Positions 1 through 10,917 of a stretch of 64,000 nucleotides of DNA are shown here, piece by piece. The translations under genes and the position numbers were made by a program. How positions within the stretch are numbered: position 1 is the stretch's first letter; each line of letters opens with the position of its first letter. The notes under the pieces were generated by a model. It searched no databases and was not told the origin of the DNA. It saw only the letters and a list, made by a program, of their open reading frames with translations. Source of the stretch: Pictodentalium vernedei (taxonomy: Eukaryota > Mollusca > Scaphopoda > Dentaliida > Dentaliidae); contig JAUFNR010000051.1 in NCBI GenBank assembly GCA_031216915.1, positions 62,001 to 126,000 on the forward strand, in the 5' to 3' direction.

Positions 1-760
1 CTTTGGACTCTAAGCTGAGTTCCAAGGCTATGAAGACTTTGTTCTTCTCCAGAGCTGACACTTTTTTGCCTCCAGAGCGTTATCGTTTCTACGATTCCAC
101 CAATCCGGCAGTCTGCCAGACTTTGACGGTCTTGGATCAGGACTTTCAAAGCCCAAGTCAGCCCTTATTCCTATGGCAACTCTGAAGTCTATGTTGGGCT
201 TATCGAGAGAGATGCTGGGCATGCTTTCTCTCTCAGATCACATCGTCTCTGCTTTAGCTGCTTATCTGTCTCCAGATAAGTTTGCCGCCATATAGGCGCC
301 TTTGCGTGTGCTTTCCAAGGCGCTCATGAATCTTACTCACATGCATGCCTGTAACCTGGCTAATTTGAAAATAGTTCGCAGGGACGCTGTGTTGGACACA
401 AGCCATTCCCTTCCTGAGGGGCAGCACGCTGCTCTTCGTCTGCTTCTTTGGCGGGTCCGCAACTATTCTATGGTTTCATGGCGACAGTGTGGGGTGACGT
501 CCTACGTCATTCCAAAGATCAGATGCGGCTTCGTCAGCTTGATCAGCCTTCTGTTGGAGGCGAGGCTGTCCAAAGCCTAACAAGCGCCCTTCTGCTTCCT
601 CTGCGAAGCCAAGGGCTGATCCTCCTGCTGTCGCATCTACTTACTCATGGGGTAAGAGTATGCGTCGGCAGGCTAGAGGGAGGACTCAGGATTCGTCATA
701 TAGTAGAGGAGGTGGTTTCTCCTCTAGCGGGCCTCACCGAGACTTGAAATGAAGGTCCTC
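1..760 (+). pseudogene. Gag-like ORF remnant of DIRS copy 1
   Basis: Open segments at 3-185, 302-580 and 448-747 lie in different frames. They match, segment by segment, the Gag-like regions of the two other DIRS copies in the window (minus strand, 3827-5354 and 60900-62650). Shared words include SKLSSKAMKT, YDSTNP and VCQTL. The function is structural by analogy with retrotransposon Gag, and no domain is recognisable beyond the homology between copies. Frameshifts and an in-frame TAG near 293-295 disrupt it. Confidence 0.65.
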
Positions 761-837
761 ACCTCGATTCGTCCCAGATTGGAGGAAGGATATCAGTATT
801 CATAAACCACTGGGCCACAATCACATCCGATCCTTGG

Positions 838-2476
838 GTGTTAGATGTTGTTCGGTCTGGGCTGCGGATATCCTTCCGGAGGCACCCCACTCTGTCAAGA
901 ATGCCTCTTCCAACACAAGTTCCTTTAGACTTCACACGTCTGGAACTTTTGATCACAGAGATACAACATTCATTCAGTGGGATTTTATTCCCGCCTGTTC
1001 TTGGTGCCAAAGAAGGACGGCCGACTCCGATTGGTTATCGATCTGAGTATCCTGAACCAGTCCATCATTGCTCCAAAGTTCAGCAGGGAGACTTTCAGGA
1101 TGGTTCGCCGCTCCATTCACCAGGGAGATTTCGCTTCCAGCAACAACCTGTGAGACGCTTACTTTCATGTTCCGATTCATCGGACATAGCGAAAGTATCT
1201 CAGATTTGCTTTTCTGGGGCGAGTTTACCAGTTCAAGGCCATGCCCATCGGCCTCAACCTGGCTCCTTGGGCCTTCACCCGACTGATGTCGCATGTGATA
1301 GCCTTCCATCACACACAGTCCAGGGTGACTACTTCGGCATATCTAGACGATATCCTCCAGGGGCATTCCAATGTTGCCTTTCTGGAGTCAGATGTCGACA
1401 CACCGTTGAGCCTGCTCACGTCGCTAGGGTTCAGAGTCAACGAGGAGAAGTCGGACCTGGTCCCTTCTCAGTCGTTTTGTCATCTGGGGATGGACTTCCG
1501 GCTGCTCGGTCTCTGTGGTTCGGTGACGGATCTCATTCCTCTAAGTCGGCCGCATGTCAGACCTCTCCAACACTTTCTGCTCAGTCGTTGGAGGCTGAAT
1601 GTCGATCCTCTGGATCTGATGCTTCAGTTAGCGGAGTCTCTTCATCGCCACCTTCTCCCCTGGATGGATGTTCAATGGATTATGCAGGGAGTTCTGTTGG
1701 ACTTACCCACATCCGATCGTGTTCTGACGGCAGATGCCAGCGATCTCGGATGGGGTGTGACATTGGATCCTCTAGGTCTTTCCCTTCGTGGGGCATGGGA
1801 CCACTATCAAGCAGCTCTTCACATCATCCAGAAGGAGCTTCTTGAGCTTCTTCTGAGTTTCTGGCAGTGGATCCCCCACATTTCGAATCGCCAGGTCTTT
1901 CTGTTGTCTGACAATTTGACAGTGGTTGCTTACATTTGGAACCAGGGCGGCACCCACTCGGTTCCCATGTACGAATTGGCTCGGGATCTTCTACTACTCG
2001 CTCAGGATGTCAACACCAGAGTGGTGGTTCGTCACATTCCTAGTCGTCTGAACGTCCTAGCCAACTCCCTGTCCCGATGGGGCAGGGTCATTTCCACTGA
2101 GTGGATGCTCCACAGGGTGGTATTCCAGTCGCTTTGCGATCTCTGGGGTCGTCCCCACATCGATCTCTTTGCGACGCATTGGAACCATCAGCTGGACACT
2201 TTCGTGTCCCCGTGTCCAGATCCTCTGGCCTTTGCTGTGGATGCTCTGTCACTCGATTGGAACAGTCTTGTCGGCTACGCCTTCAAGCCAGTTCCGATTC
2301 TGTCTCATGTTCTAACCAAGATACGAACCTGCAGTTGTCGAATCTTTCTGATCACTCCTGTCACCTCAGCGGGTGTGGATCAATCAGCCCCACTCTCTGT
2401 TGGCGGCGGTTCCAGCACGTCTCCCTCTACATCGCGACCATCTTCGCCAAGGTCACCCGAGGAGGTTTCATGTTGA
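838..2476 (+). pseudogene. Reverse transcriptase-RNase H remnant, DIRS copy 1
   Basis: The first part (about 838-1240) is frameshifted. From 1241 a continuous frame of 411 codons runs to 2476. It has RT motif B (NLAPWAFTRLM near 1256), motif C (YLDDIL at about 1340), RNase H blocks TADASDLGWG (about 1728) and LSDNLTVVAYIWNQGGT (about 1905), and the downstream HIPSRLN and DLFATHWNHQL blocks. These blocks are typical of DIRS pol. Both catalytic aspartates of the YLDD box are kept. The protein would copy element RNA into DNA in the usual DIRS cycle. The motif A region before 1241 is split over frames, so a functional product is unlikely. Confidence 0.85.
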
Positions 2477-2544
2477 TCCGACTTCATTGCACCTTCACGC
2501 ATATCTTTTGTCAGGTCCTGTCTCCTCTGTAGAGGTTTTTCGAG

Positions 2545-3541
2545 ACGAGCAGTGGAGTGCATTTCTTCTTCAAGGAGGCACTCCACTGATTTAGCCTATG
2601 CGGCTAAGTGGAAGGTCTTCTGTCAATGGTGTGCTGATCACTCTGTTGATTATGCCAATCCTTCCATTTCACAGATTGCGTACTTTCTGGTATATCTGTT
2701 TGATTCTCGGGGTCTCCAGCCTGTTACCAACAAAGGGTACAGGTCAATGCTTTTGGAGACCTTTTCGTATGTGAGACAACGTCGTATCGGTACTATCCAT
2801 TCCTCTCCAAGCTTGTTCAGCACTTTTCCTTGAAAAGGCCTAGGACTTTGCAGCTTACCCCAAGATGGAATCTTTTTGGGGTGTGGCTTTGCTTGGGGGG
2901 GGGGGGGGGGGGTGCCGTTCGAACCTTTATCCCAGGTGTATATGCATTTTCTCACATACAAGACAGCTTTTCTGATCGCTTTTGCCTCAGCCAGACGGGT
3001 TAGTGAGCTTCACGCCCTCTCGGTTGATCCGGCCTTTTTCAAGAACTCTCCCAACAGTGTTATGTTTACCACTGATTGCTGCTTTCTGGTCAAGAATCAG
3101 ATACCAGAAAAGACTCCACCTCCTATCTGTATCAGGGCTCTTCCTTCTACTGAGGGTAATCAACCTTTGCACTGTCCAGTTTCGTGCAATTCGCATTTAT
3201 CTCAATCGGACGCAGTTCATTGGGAAAGGCAGGAAATGATTTTTTCTGTCTCTTATTCCTGGTCAACATTAGATCTCTCCTCAATCCAGTTCTCGATGGA
3301 TTTGTGTTGCTATTCGTGCAGTTTACGCTCGTCTAGCAACTAACGATTGTATTACCAATCGTATTTCTGCCCACGAGGTGCGTGCATTGTCTACCTCTTG
3401 GATGTTATGCAGGCAGCCTACTGGAGAAATGCTTCTGCTTTCTCCACCTTCTATCTGCGTCAGTTGCAGGAGCAGTTAGAGGACCTTTTTGCTTTGGGCC
3501 CTCTTTCTTCTGCTCTGACTGTTGTCTACCCTAGCCATTAG
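2545..3541 (+). pseudogene. Tyrosine recombinase remnant, DIRS copy 1
   Basis: Frame 2552-2833 gives the N-terminal DNA-binding part (AAKWKVFCQWC, followed by the conserved YR core-binding region). An 18-base G run at 2895-2912 then disrupts the frame. The catalytic part follows: ARRVSELHAL (Arg box, about 2994), AHEVRALSTSW (His-x-x-Arg box, about 3378, another frame) and ASAFSTFYLRQL (candidate nucleophile Tyr, about 3450, a third frame). All catalytic positions survive but in three frames. This enzyme would insert the circular DNA intermediate. Its presence is what separates DIRS-like elements from LTR elements. Confidence 0.85.
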
Positions 3542-3751
3542 GCTTCTTACAAGGTCAGCTCCATGCTGTTACTGCCCTTTCTGTCTGTGCATTGCACAGA
3601 ACCATACGCCTCATCTCTCATTGTCTTTTTACTAAAGTTTGTGATGCTATGGTTTGATAGGCCTAGGGACCTCTTTCTCTGTCCATGGTTCAAGTGCAAT
3701 TGGGTTATGTGGGGGTTGGTTATGTGATTCCCTCCATCCTATTGTCTATTC

Positions 3752-3843
3752 AGCCTGTAGTAAACAATTGTATGGTAGGTTGATAAGAAATTTTAATTTT
3801 ATTATAAATTTCCTTTCTTATTATACCTACCACAATTGTTTAC
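3752..3843. repeat. Head-to-head DIRS terminal repeats
   Basis: The right terminal repeat of copy 1 (3752-3790, containing AAACAATTGTATGGTAGG) faces the inverted left terminal repeat of the next element (3814-3843, containing CCTACCACAATTGTTT). They are separated by 23 AT-rich bases. A third copy of the terminal repeat, in the copy-1 orientation, ends at 6150. Together the two arms could form a hairpin of about 30 bp. Confidence 0.85.
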
Positions 3844-6150
3844 ATGGAGGCCCTCCATGGCGGAAGGGAACGGCTTGTGTCCAACACAGCACCCTGTGAA
3901 CTAATTCCAAGTTAGCCGTGTTACAGGTATGCGTGTGAGTAAGATGCATGAGAGCCTTTGCACGCAAAGGAGCCTGTATGTCGTCAAACTTATCTGGAGG
4001 CAGATAAGCAGCTAAAGCAGAGACAACGTGATCTGAGAGAAAAAGCATGCCCAGCATCTCTCTCGATAAGCCCAACAGGGACTCCAGAGTTGCCATAGGA
4101 ATAACGGCCGACTTGGGCTTGGGAAGCCCGGGGGCAGTGGAGTCCTGATCCAAGACCGTCAAAGTCTGGCAGACTGACGGATTGGCAGAATTGTAGAAAC
4201 GATTAACGCACTGGAGGCAAAAAAGTGTCAGCCCTGGTGAAGAACGAAGTCTTCATAGCCTTGGAACTTAGCTTCGAGTCCAAAGCTGTAAACCCTTCAA
4301 CCACTTGTACCGACTGGCACGGTCAAAGGAGCCCGGAAGCGGGTTGCTCCACAGGCTGTACGCGCGTGACCGATGATCACAGCCTCGCTGACACCGCTGG
4401 AAGGTTTGACTGTTTGAGATCTGGAAGGAAAGTCAAGAGCTGCCCCCCAAGTCAGAAGACTGTTGGCTCTCAACGTCAGGTATGTCTGACTCATCCTGTG
4501 AGTTGGAAGACACATAGCCCATCATGGGCAAACCAGCCGATGCTTCCCATGGTGAAGGCACACCTGAGGGATCAGAAAGCGGCCTGCTTCCAATACCGGG
4601 AGGCGGTGCCACAGGGGGCACCTGGAAATCACTAGTAGCCTTGCTGGAAGCAACGGGAAGGCTCTTGGAAAGAACATGAGTGAGCAAGGAGAGGGCCTCC
4701 CTAAGCTCACAGCCCATATCGGCCGGTTCGACGTAGGAACAAACCGGCAAAGTGGCTTCACTCCTGACCCTTTTAACCAGTGAAGGGTCATGATCCTCAA
4801 GTACATCTGACGCAGGACAATGGGTGGCAGCCGAAACATCTGAAGCCAGATGCATATAGGGGTACGACATACCCCGAGAATCTACAGAGCGGGAACTCGC
4901 CGAATTGAAGTCAGGGAAGGCTGAGGCCGATACCCCCCATGTCCACACTACCAGAGATGCATCTCTGCAGACCCCTACAGGGATAAGCCGAGGCCGGCTG
5001 AAACGGTGACCGATGACTTTGCAGACATACCAGCAGCAGCAGCAGATATATGACAGGAGCTGTTGAAATTGGTGGAAAAGTGGAGAGAGCAACCGAGCTG
5101 GGCTCCAAAAGAGGAGTCACAACCCTAGTGACAGCCTCAGATGTCGACTGGAGAGGGACCACAGTCCCGGGCCCAGGCATCTCTTCACCAGACAACTCAA
5201 CAGCTCCCGCAGTATCCACCTCAGAAAAAGACTGCACATCCCCCACCGAGGGTGTATTACTCTCACCAGACGTGGTCGTGTCGGAAGGCCTTAGAAAGCA
5301 GTAACCCACCCCCCCCCCCCCTGTGGGAGGAATGGCCACGAGAACGCACCACATGCTAGGGCAAAAGGCATTGCCCCCAAGGAACAGTCCTGAGCATAAC
5401 AGAGGTGAGATCAGTAGAAGAAATAGGTGAACTCAACAGATGTAGAAAGTAGAAGAACACCCCCAACTACGAGAGAAAGGTGGCAGAAAATAAAGTGCCG
5501 GAGGGAACACAACTGAACACAGACGGCTGACAGGAACCCAAAAAACAGAAATTCTGCCCTCAACAGAGAGGAGAAATCCTGTCCATACAGCCCCCCATTG
5601 ACATCTAACTCCAATAATAATAATAATATCCAAAAGGATAACATAAACTTATCAACCGAAAAATTTTATGTCCGAACTGCATGGTACATGAAAGACGCGC
5701 GCACTCATGGAGAATATATAAAATACAATGAAAATGTGGTTGAAAATAATAACAAGAATATATAGAACACAGTCCTGGTATTATATGATCCTCAGATCCA
5801 TAATTCCAGTCACAGGTAACCAATATCAATGAGTTGAATTATCACTGTGTATGAATGCAAATGGACATCACGCCATGCCGGCGGACGAAAAAAGAATGAT
5901 TCATTAGTTAATGCCTGCACACTGGATACCGGAAGCCATGGATCTGTACTAGGAGAAGAGCGTCCCCTACTGGGTGTGTGCCAGTAGCACTCGACCCAGT
6001 TTGGGCTTATTTTTTCTTGGTGCTTTTGCACCACTTTTCTTTCCCAAATCCCTTGGGAAAGATCAAAATAGAGAGTATATTTTCCGAGTTAGGGTCTTCT
6101 ACTGTAGTGCAAGCCTGTAGTAAACAATTGTAAGGTAGGTTGATAAGAAA
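3814..6150 (-). mobile_element. Internally deleted DIRS-like element with both ITRs
   Basis: The element is bounded by inverted terminal repeats at 3814-3843 and 6112-6150 that match the copy-1 end. On the minus strand it runs from a 5' leader (about 6111-5400) through Gag-like coding sequence (about 5354-3850) and then passes directly into the 3' terminal repeat. RT, RNase H and recombinase are absent. It is therefore a deletion derivative of about 2.3 kb that would need enzymes in trans. SINE-1 begins 19 bp beyond its right end. Confidence 0.8.
3827..5354 (-). pseudogene. Gag-like ORF remnant of the deleted DIRS element
   Basis: Open segments at 4911-5354, 4433-5092 and 3827-4162 on the minus strand line up with the Gag-like region of the DIRS copy at 59752-63054. 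Shared words include SLLTHVLSK/SLLTQVLAK, PPGIGSR and PWEASAG. The last segment (3827-4162, with TVLDQD and LGLSREMLGML) also matches copy 1 at 1-300. The coding sequence stops against the 3' terminal repeat because of the internal deletion. Frameshifts are present and no catalytic domain is visible. Confidence 0.7.
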
Positions 6151-6168
6151 CTGATGACAAACACTCAG

Positions 6169-6521
6169 CCTACATCAGTGGCTCAGTGGTTAAGGCATTG
6201 GATTTCAAACTGAAAGTTTCATGGATTGATACCCATGGCATGACGGGGCAACTGTGTTGTTTCCTTGGGTAAGACACCTAATCCCAACTGCCCATTTGTA
6301 GGCATGGCAGCGGTGTGTACTAATGTGTACTGCATGTCGATGGTGCACTTGTCTTCAACCAATGCTAACCCTGCATTTACGGAGTTAGTATGTTGGCGAG
6401 TCTGACAGTTGCTTGCTGTTGCTCAGTGTGTCTTTCTGGGTACCACAGCTTCCTCCACCCATAAAACACGAGGTGCCCCTATCTGTTCAAAGTGTCATTG
6501 AACACCATTCAATAAATAAAT
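6169..6521 (+). mobile_element. SINE-1, tRNA-derived, with target site duplication
   Basis: The head has a Pol III A box (TGGCTCAGTGGTTAAGGC at about 6179) and a B-box-like GGATTGATACCC (about 6224). The body contains TTCCTTGGGTAAGACACC and CTTCCTCCACCCATAAAAC, and the tail is AATAAATAAATA. A 9-bp direct repeat, AACACTCAG, flanks it at 6160-6168 and 6522-6530. The body and tail are shared with the SINEs at 17848, 31011 and 56909. Confidence 0.88.
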
Positions 6522-6584
6522 AACACTCAGCATATATTCCTAAGCTCACACATCATTTCTGAACATCCTTGAAATTTAGCTTAC

Positions 6585-6683
6585 CTATAGTTTCAGCTGA
6601 ACTCGATTCCAATGAACTTCTGATGGCTACAGATTTATCAGTTCTTAGAGTTAAAGGGTTCTCAGTGTTGGTCGTTGAACCAT
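6585..6683 (-). CDS. Candidate host-gene exon (99 bp, phase 1-1)
   Basis: On the minus strand a good acceptor (TTTCCTTTTCAG) precedes the segment and a consensus donor (GTAAGCT) follows it. The 99-bp segment has one open frame: two bases (AT), 32 codons, one base (G). The peptide is Ser/Thr-rich, beginning GSTTNTENPLTLRTDKSVAI. Length divisible by three and phase 1 at both ends make it a symmetric cassette exon. The candidate exon at 18370-18456 has exactly the same AT start and G end, so joining them forms a GAT (Asp) codon. I do not recognise the protein; the composition would suit an extracellular or linker segment. Splicing is inferred. Confidence 0.6.
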
Positions 6684-6822
6684 CTGAAAAGGAAACAGAA
6701 CCTCGCATAATTCTACGATACAGAGTTTGTAAACTGAGAGATTTATAAAATTCTGGGAAGTGAAATCAAAAGGCCCCAAGGACCTTAATACCTTAATCAC
6801 TCACCTGATAAAATTGTTTTAA

Positions 6823-7076
6823 CCCTTTACCTAACATGAAAAGCAGACGACACTTGCAAAAAAAGAGTCTTGAATAACTGATTTTTTTTCATTTTTTGTC
6901 TCAAAAATATAGGTTATGACCCCTCATGGGAACGAGCTTGACAAGCTCATTCCCATGAGGGGTCATAAGCCATAACCTATGTTTTTGAGACAAAAAATGA
7001 AAAAAAATAATGAAAATTAATTGGCTGTTTTTGAGAAAAGTGCTGGCCGTTTTTGGCCGTTACATTGGGTAAAGGG
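6823..7076 (+). mobile_element. piggyBac-type MITE, copy 1
   Basis: TTAA at 6819-6822 and 7077-7080 flanks inverted ends CCCTTTACCTAAC and (reverse-complemented) CCCTTTACCCAAT. TTAA target sites with CCC-starting ends are the piggyBac signature. The centre is a long palindrome around GACCCCTCATGGGAACGAGC (about 6920-6990). It has no coding capacity and is one of six copies in the window. Confidence 0.85.
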
Positions 7077-7080
7077 TTAA

Positions 7081-8661
7081 GGGTTTAACGTCACATTCAG
7101 CATCAAAATGTTAATCTAGTTAATATAATTTAGCTAGAGGAGTGGGGGAGGGGAGGATCTACTGGGTGAATCATTTTGGGGGTTTTTTGGCGTAAAATCT
7201 TTGAAAACCATTCAACTCATTTTAAAGCAAGGGGAAAAAATCACCCAAAACACCAGTACCCACTACCTCTGGGCGATTAATTAGGTGAACATTTTTTTTC
7301 TACATAATATCACTCAAACTCCACTGAAAATTGTTTTAAAGCAAAATGTTCTCCCAATAGACCACCTCTCTGGGCTGCCCCAAGCCTAAAAGTACTCAGG
7401 TGGGTTTGAACAATTGTTTATCTTATCCACCCATATTTACATCTAACTAAAGTTGACCACCAGGACTGGGCTAATCATTATCAGTAATTCTAATCGCCCA
7501 TTGTCAATTATGGTTTAAGGTGCTATATAAGTAAGGGCAATTTGTTTACTTTGAAATTCACACCTCTGATATTCCATAAATTCAAATTAAATATACACAA
7601 ATTATGCATCAAAATGAAGGTTGTGATGTATAGAATACGAAAAATATATACATGCAACTCAGAGAGTTGACAGAAGGCACCAATGTTTCCTGGAAGTCTG
7701 CTACCGTATTTGTACCAGAACTGATAATAAAATAATATTTCAGGATAACAACTCATGGCCAAATGTTCTTCAGATATCCAAGAACAAAGGTAGGCATTCA
7801 AAACACTTCACGATGCAGCGCCTGGACTGAATTTGGGGCAAGGACAACACTGTCTGCATTTTTCATTGAAGATGGGTTCCATGGCTGACGTACATGCACA
7901 ATTGCATAATTCTAAGAAATTCAAACAAATGTCATGATACCTTGCAAGTAATATGGCAACTGTGCAGTCTCCATAATAATAGTGTGTAATATTAGGGGGA
8001 TCTTTCTCATTATTTGATTTTAGAAAGCACTCTATATCAATGCTTTTTTTGGCCCCAATGACCTTGACCAAAATGTAAACAAACAGACAATGAAAACAAA
8101 ACTGAGAGTTTTGGAATTTATCCTCGCGCAGTTCTGTTGATGCGTTTTAAAGAATTTTGATTTCCTTGCTTTGTTCTTTGATATATGAAGCACATTAGGC
8201 CACATGTTGTTCTCTTGAAATATTATCAGTTATGGTATGGGACTTACAGGTTAAATGTTTAGAATAAAAGTACTGCATCTCTGTCTTCTGAGAAGTTGCG
8301 CCTAATATGGTATGGTGTTCTAGAGAAAGTCAAGATGGCCTGAAGGTATATAATGTTACAAGTGAAGTAAATAAACTTTTTTTTATTATATCCCTTCTTA
8401 ACATACAGTAGTATTCATGCATTCAAATCTATTACACATTTCATAATGTTTCCTTTTCGGCAAATAATGTCGGTCAATAACTTTTGCATTATTCCATGCA
8501 CCCCAATAATCTTTTCAACTTTATCAGAGCATACAGTGGTTACTTTGTGCCCTCATTTTGACAACTGCAATGTCGCTATGGATATTTATGGTGGAACTGT
8601 TAAGATGCCAGAGCAATGAATGACAATTTCTTAAGCTATTCCAGAGCAAAAAGTGATATTT
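7081..8661. other. AT-rich intergenic or intronic DNA
   Basis: No gene is supported here. Short open frames (7523-7801 and 7808-8071, minus) lack start context, domains or repeats of codon structure. The interval includes a dispersed repeat at 7517-7672. If the two flanking exon candidates (6585 and 18370) are real, this is intron. Confidence 0.5.
7517..7672 (+). repeat. Dispersed repeat, copy 1 of 2
   Basis: About 155 bp is collinear with 28972-29140, sharing AAATTTGTTTACTTTGAAAT-like and AAAATGAAGGTTGTGAT stretches. No terminal structures were recognised, so the element class is unknown. Confidence 0.7.
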
Positions 8662-8665
8662 TTAA

Positions 8666-8900
8666 CCCTTTACCTAACATGAAAAGCAGACGACACTTGC
8701 CAAAAATATTCTTGAATAACTAATTTTTTGTCTCAAAAATCTAGGTTATGGCCCCTCACTGGAACGAGCTCGATGAGCTTGTTCCAATGAGGGGTCATAA
8801 CCTAGATTTTTGAGGCAAAAAATGAAAAAAAATAATGAAAATTAATAGGCAATTTTTTAGAATAGCGCTGGCCGGTTTTGGCCGTTAGTTAGGTAAAGGG
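8666..8900 (+). mobile_element. piggyBac-type MITE, copy 2
   Basis: It is flanked by TTAA at 8662-8665 and 8901-8904. Ends are CCCTTTACCTAACATG and, inverted, CCCTTTACCTAACTAA. The central palindrome is near 8745-8815. The sequence is close to copy 1. Confidence 0.85.
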
Positions 8901-9042
8901 TTAAGTTAAATTGTTTAACTATTATTAATCAGGTGATAAATTGTTATTCACATCTTAATTCCTTGTCAGGGTTTTTACTTACCATGAAATCTGGGTATCA
9001 TGGACTGGGATGATGTATTTATTCGGTATAATAAAACAAATA

Positions 9043-9142
9043 ATGACTGGGCTTGGGGGAAACATTGCAGATTATCTCCCCTTGAAACCATTGCATGGTT
9101 CCTCGGGGAGATAATCCACAATGTTCCCCTCAAGCCCAGTCA
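9043..9142. repeat. Long imperfect hairpin (about 100 nt)
   Basis: The arms ATGACTGGGCTTGGGGGAAA and its near complement TTCCCCTCAAGCCCAGTCAT continue inward through GATTATCTCCCC/GGGGAGATAAT, with small bulges and a loop of about 23 nt. The unusual mismatch pattern could be an old fold-back element or a hairpin transcript. Confidence 0.8.
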
Positions 9143-9627
9143 TAATTTTATATTATTTGTCCAAATGCATTTCACTAGTCCCTGCTATAAAATATTTTAA
9201 TACATGCAGTCAGTTCCAGGAGGTTGGAGGTGTTTTAATATAAAGTTCCCAATAATTGTCAATTTAATGACGATTGTTAAATTTTGTTCTGTACATGATA
9301 TATTTCCCACTGAAGGATTAATTTTAATTAAAGTCAATGCTTTGTTTATCAGTGAAATGATATAAGAGTGACACCAACTTAAATCTGTGCCTTTGTTCAA
9401 ACAATAATTGATTTTACTTTATTTTCATTCGTTTTTCTTCCCCCAAAACAAATTGTATTCCCACTCACACTCACTGATAAGTGTATTCAACTCTCACCAT
9501 CGTATTCCACTCTCAGGGATGATGGACTATTTCTTTTCTTTTTTTGACATTTTTTTAAAGTAACCATGGAATTAATTATAACGGGTTGTTTTGGGAAAAC
9601 AAATATGGAGAAAATAATATAAATACA

Positions 9628-9773
9628 ACAGTTCACGGCTCTGATTCAAGTACGATTTTATCCTCTCGTGGGCTGTGCAGATTATTTCACAAGGCTTATG
9701 CCTTCTTGAAAATAATCCTCTGCACACCCCACTCAAGGACAAAAATTGTACTCAAATCCGAGCTGTGAACTAT
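9628..9773. repeat. Long imperfect hairpin (about 145 nt)
   Basis: The outer arms CAGTTCACGGCTC and GAGCTGTGAAC pair, as do inner arms CACAAGGC/GCCTTCTTG around a TTAT loop. Pairing is interrupted by small bulges throughout. Confidence 0.75.
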
Positions 9774-9805
9774 TGCCCATATATTAGTTACACAGTATTT
9801 CAGAA

Positions 9806-9910
9806 GGATGTATAGGACTATACTACCCTTCCGAGATCCATATTTCCTGAGGCTGTAAGCCTGTACCTCCTGGTACAACAGCCTTAGGAAATACAAATCT
9901 CAGAAGGGCA
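9806..9910. repeat. Imperfect hairpin (about 105 nt)
   Basis: CTACCCTTCCGAGATCCATA pairs with the inverted TACAAATCTCAGAAGGGCAG region. Inner arms TTTCCTGAGGCTGT and ACAGCCTTAGGAAA flank a short loop. It lies about 35 bp from the preceding hairpin. Confidence 0.75.
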
Positions 9911-10487
9911 GTACAGTTCCATGCACCCTGCTGAAGCACCATGTGATGAATTCAGTGTGTCGAGTTTCATTCTAATATTTATTTTTATTATATAATCCCC
10001 AAATGGTATTCCAGTTACAAAAACCTTGATAAAAGTAATAATTAAAGAAACTGAAAGATATCTTTCTTTATTATTGAACAAGAATGATTTGGAGTTATTT
10101 CCCTTTGATTGAACTCAAACATTTCAATTCAAGAACATTGGGAAATAACACGTTGTTGTTGTTATTGTTATGGGACACAAGTTGACTTTCTTTGTAAGTG
10201 TTTTATTTGATACAATGGTGCATTGTGTGTATTGGAGAATCGGGAACACTATAATCAAACTTGTACAAGTGCTTTAATAAATTTCACTGAAGAGACAATT
10301 CATTTAACGAGAGAGGTTGCATGTTTACCAAAACCACAAAAGATCTGTAGTGTAGAAACACCAGAACAGAATCCCTCTTCTCAACAGTAAAATTGGACAT
10401 TGGGGGTATGTACACATGTTTTATTTCAAGTGTTCGGAATATTCTCATGAAACAATATTGTTCTCATTTTGTTTGTGAGTCTGAAAT

Positions 10488-10652
10488 AGAGAGTAATCGT
10501 TTGATTGGACTGGTTACGTGAAATAATTCATGAGAGGTGAGGGACGTTGTACAAACATGAGTGCACAAATACGCAAGAGTGTTTTACAATCTAGTCCCTT
10601 GCATCGAATGAATTATTTCACGTAACCAGTCCAGTAAAGTGATTACTCTGTT
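10488..10652. repeat. Long hairpin (about 165 nt)
   Basis: The arms GGACTGGTTACGTGAAATAA and TTATTTCACGTAACCAGTCC are exact complements, extended outward by AGAGTAATC/GATTACTCT. The loop is about 70 nt. Confidence 0.8.
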
Positions 10653-10690
10653 TATTACTTTTCATTATTAACGATAATTATATTATTTAA

Positions 10691-10913
10691 CCCTTTACCT
10701 AACGTAATGGCCAAAACCGGCCAGCACTATTCTAAAAAATCGCCAATTTTTTTGTCTCTAAAACAGAGGTTATTACCCCTCATTGGAACAAGATCGTCGA
10801 GCCCGTTCCAATGAGGGGTCATAACCTATGTTTTTGAGACAAAAAATGAAAAAAATTAGTTATTCAAGAATTTTTTTTACAAGTGTCGTTGGCTCTTCAT
10901 GTTAGGTAAAGGG
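10691..10913 (-). mobile_element. piggyBac-type MITE, copy 3
   Basis: TTAA at 10687-10690 and 10914-10917. Ends are CCCTTTACCTAACGTAA and, inverted, CCCTTTACCTAACATGAAG. It is inverted relative to copies 1 and 2, judged by the GGCCAAAACCGGCCAG segment. Confidence 0.85.
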
Positions 10914-10917
10914 TTAA

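Larger units (their letters stand above)
1..3790 (+). mobile_element. DIRS-like tyrosine-recombinase retrotransposon, decayed copy 1
   Basis: The window opens inside this element. In order it shows a Gag-like region, a reverse transcriptase with a YLDDIL box, an RNase H region, and a tyrosine recombinase with its Arg, His-x-x-Arg and Tyr boxes. That order is diagnostic of DIRS-type retrotransposons, which integrate with a recombinase instead of an integrase. The right end at 3752-3790 carries a terminal repeat that recurs inverted at 3814-3843 and again at 6112-6150, as expected for DIRS inverted terminal repeats. Several frameshifts and an 18-base G run at 2895-2912 break the frames, so the copy is dead. 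The 5' end lies outside the window. Confidence 0.88.

Noticed and set aside
1772..1957. Minus-strand frame inside the DIRS RNase H region
   Set aside because: Shadow of the real plus-strand reading frame.
7808..8071. Cys-rich 87-codon frame (minus)
   Set aside because: The cysteine-rich tail looks protein-like, but there is no splice, domain or homologue support.
8983..9075. Third cassette exon candidate (93 bp, same AT...G edges, donor GTAAGTAAA)
   Set aside because: The frame is open and the donor good, but the acceptor has no pyrimidine tract and the segment overlaps a hairpin arm; a 93-bp open frame is weak evidence.
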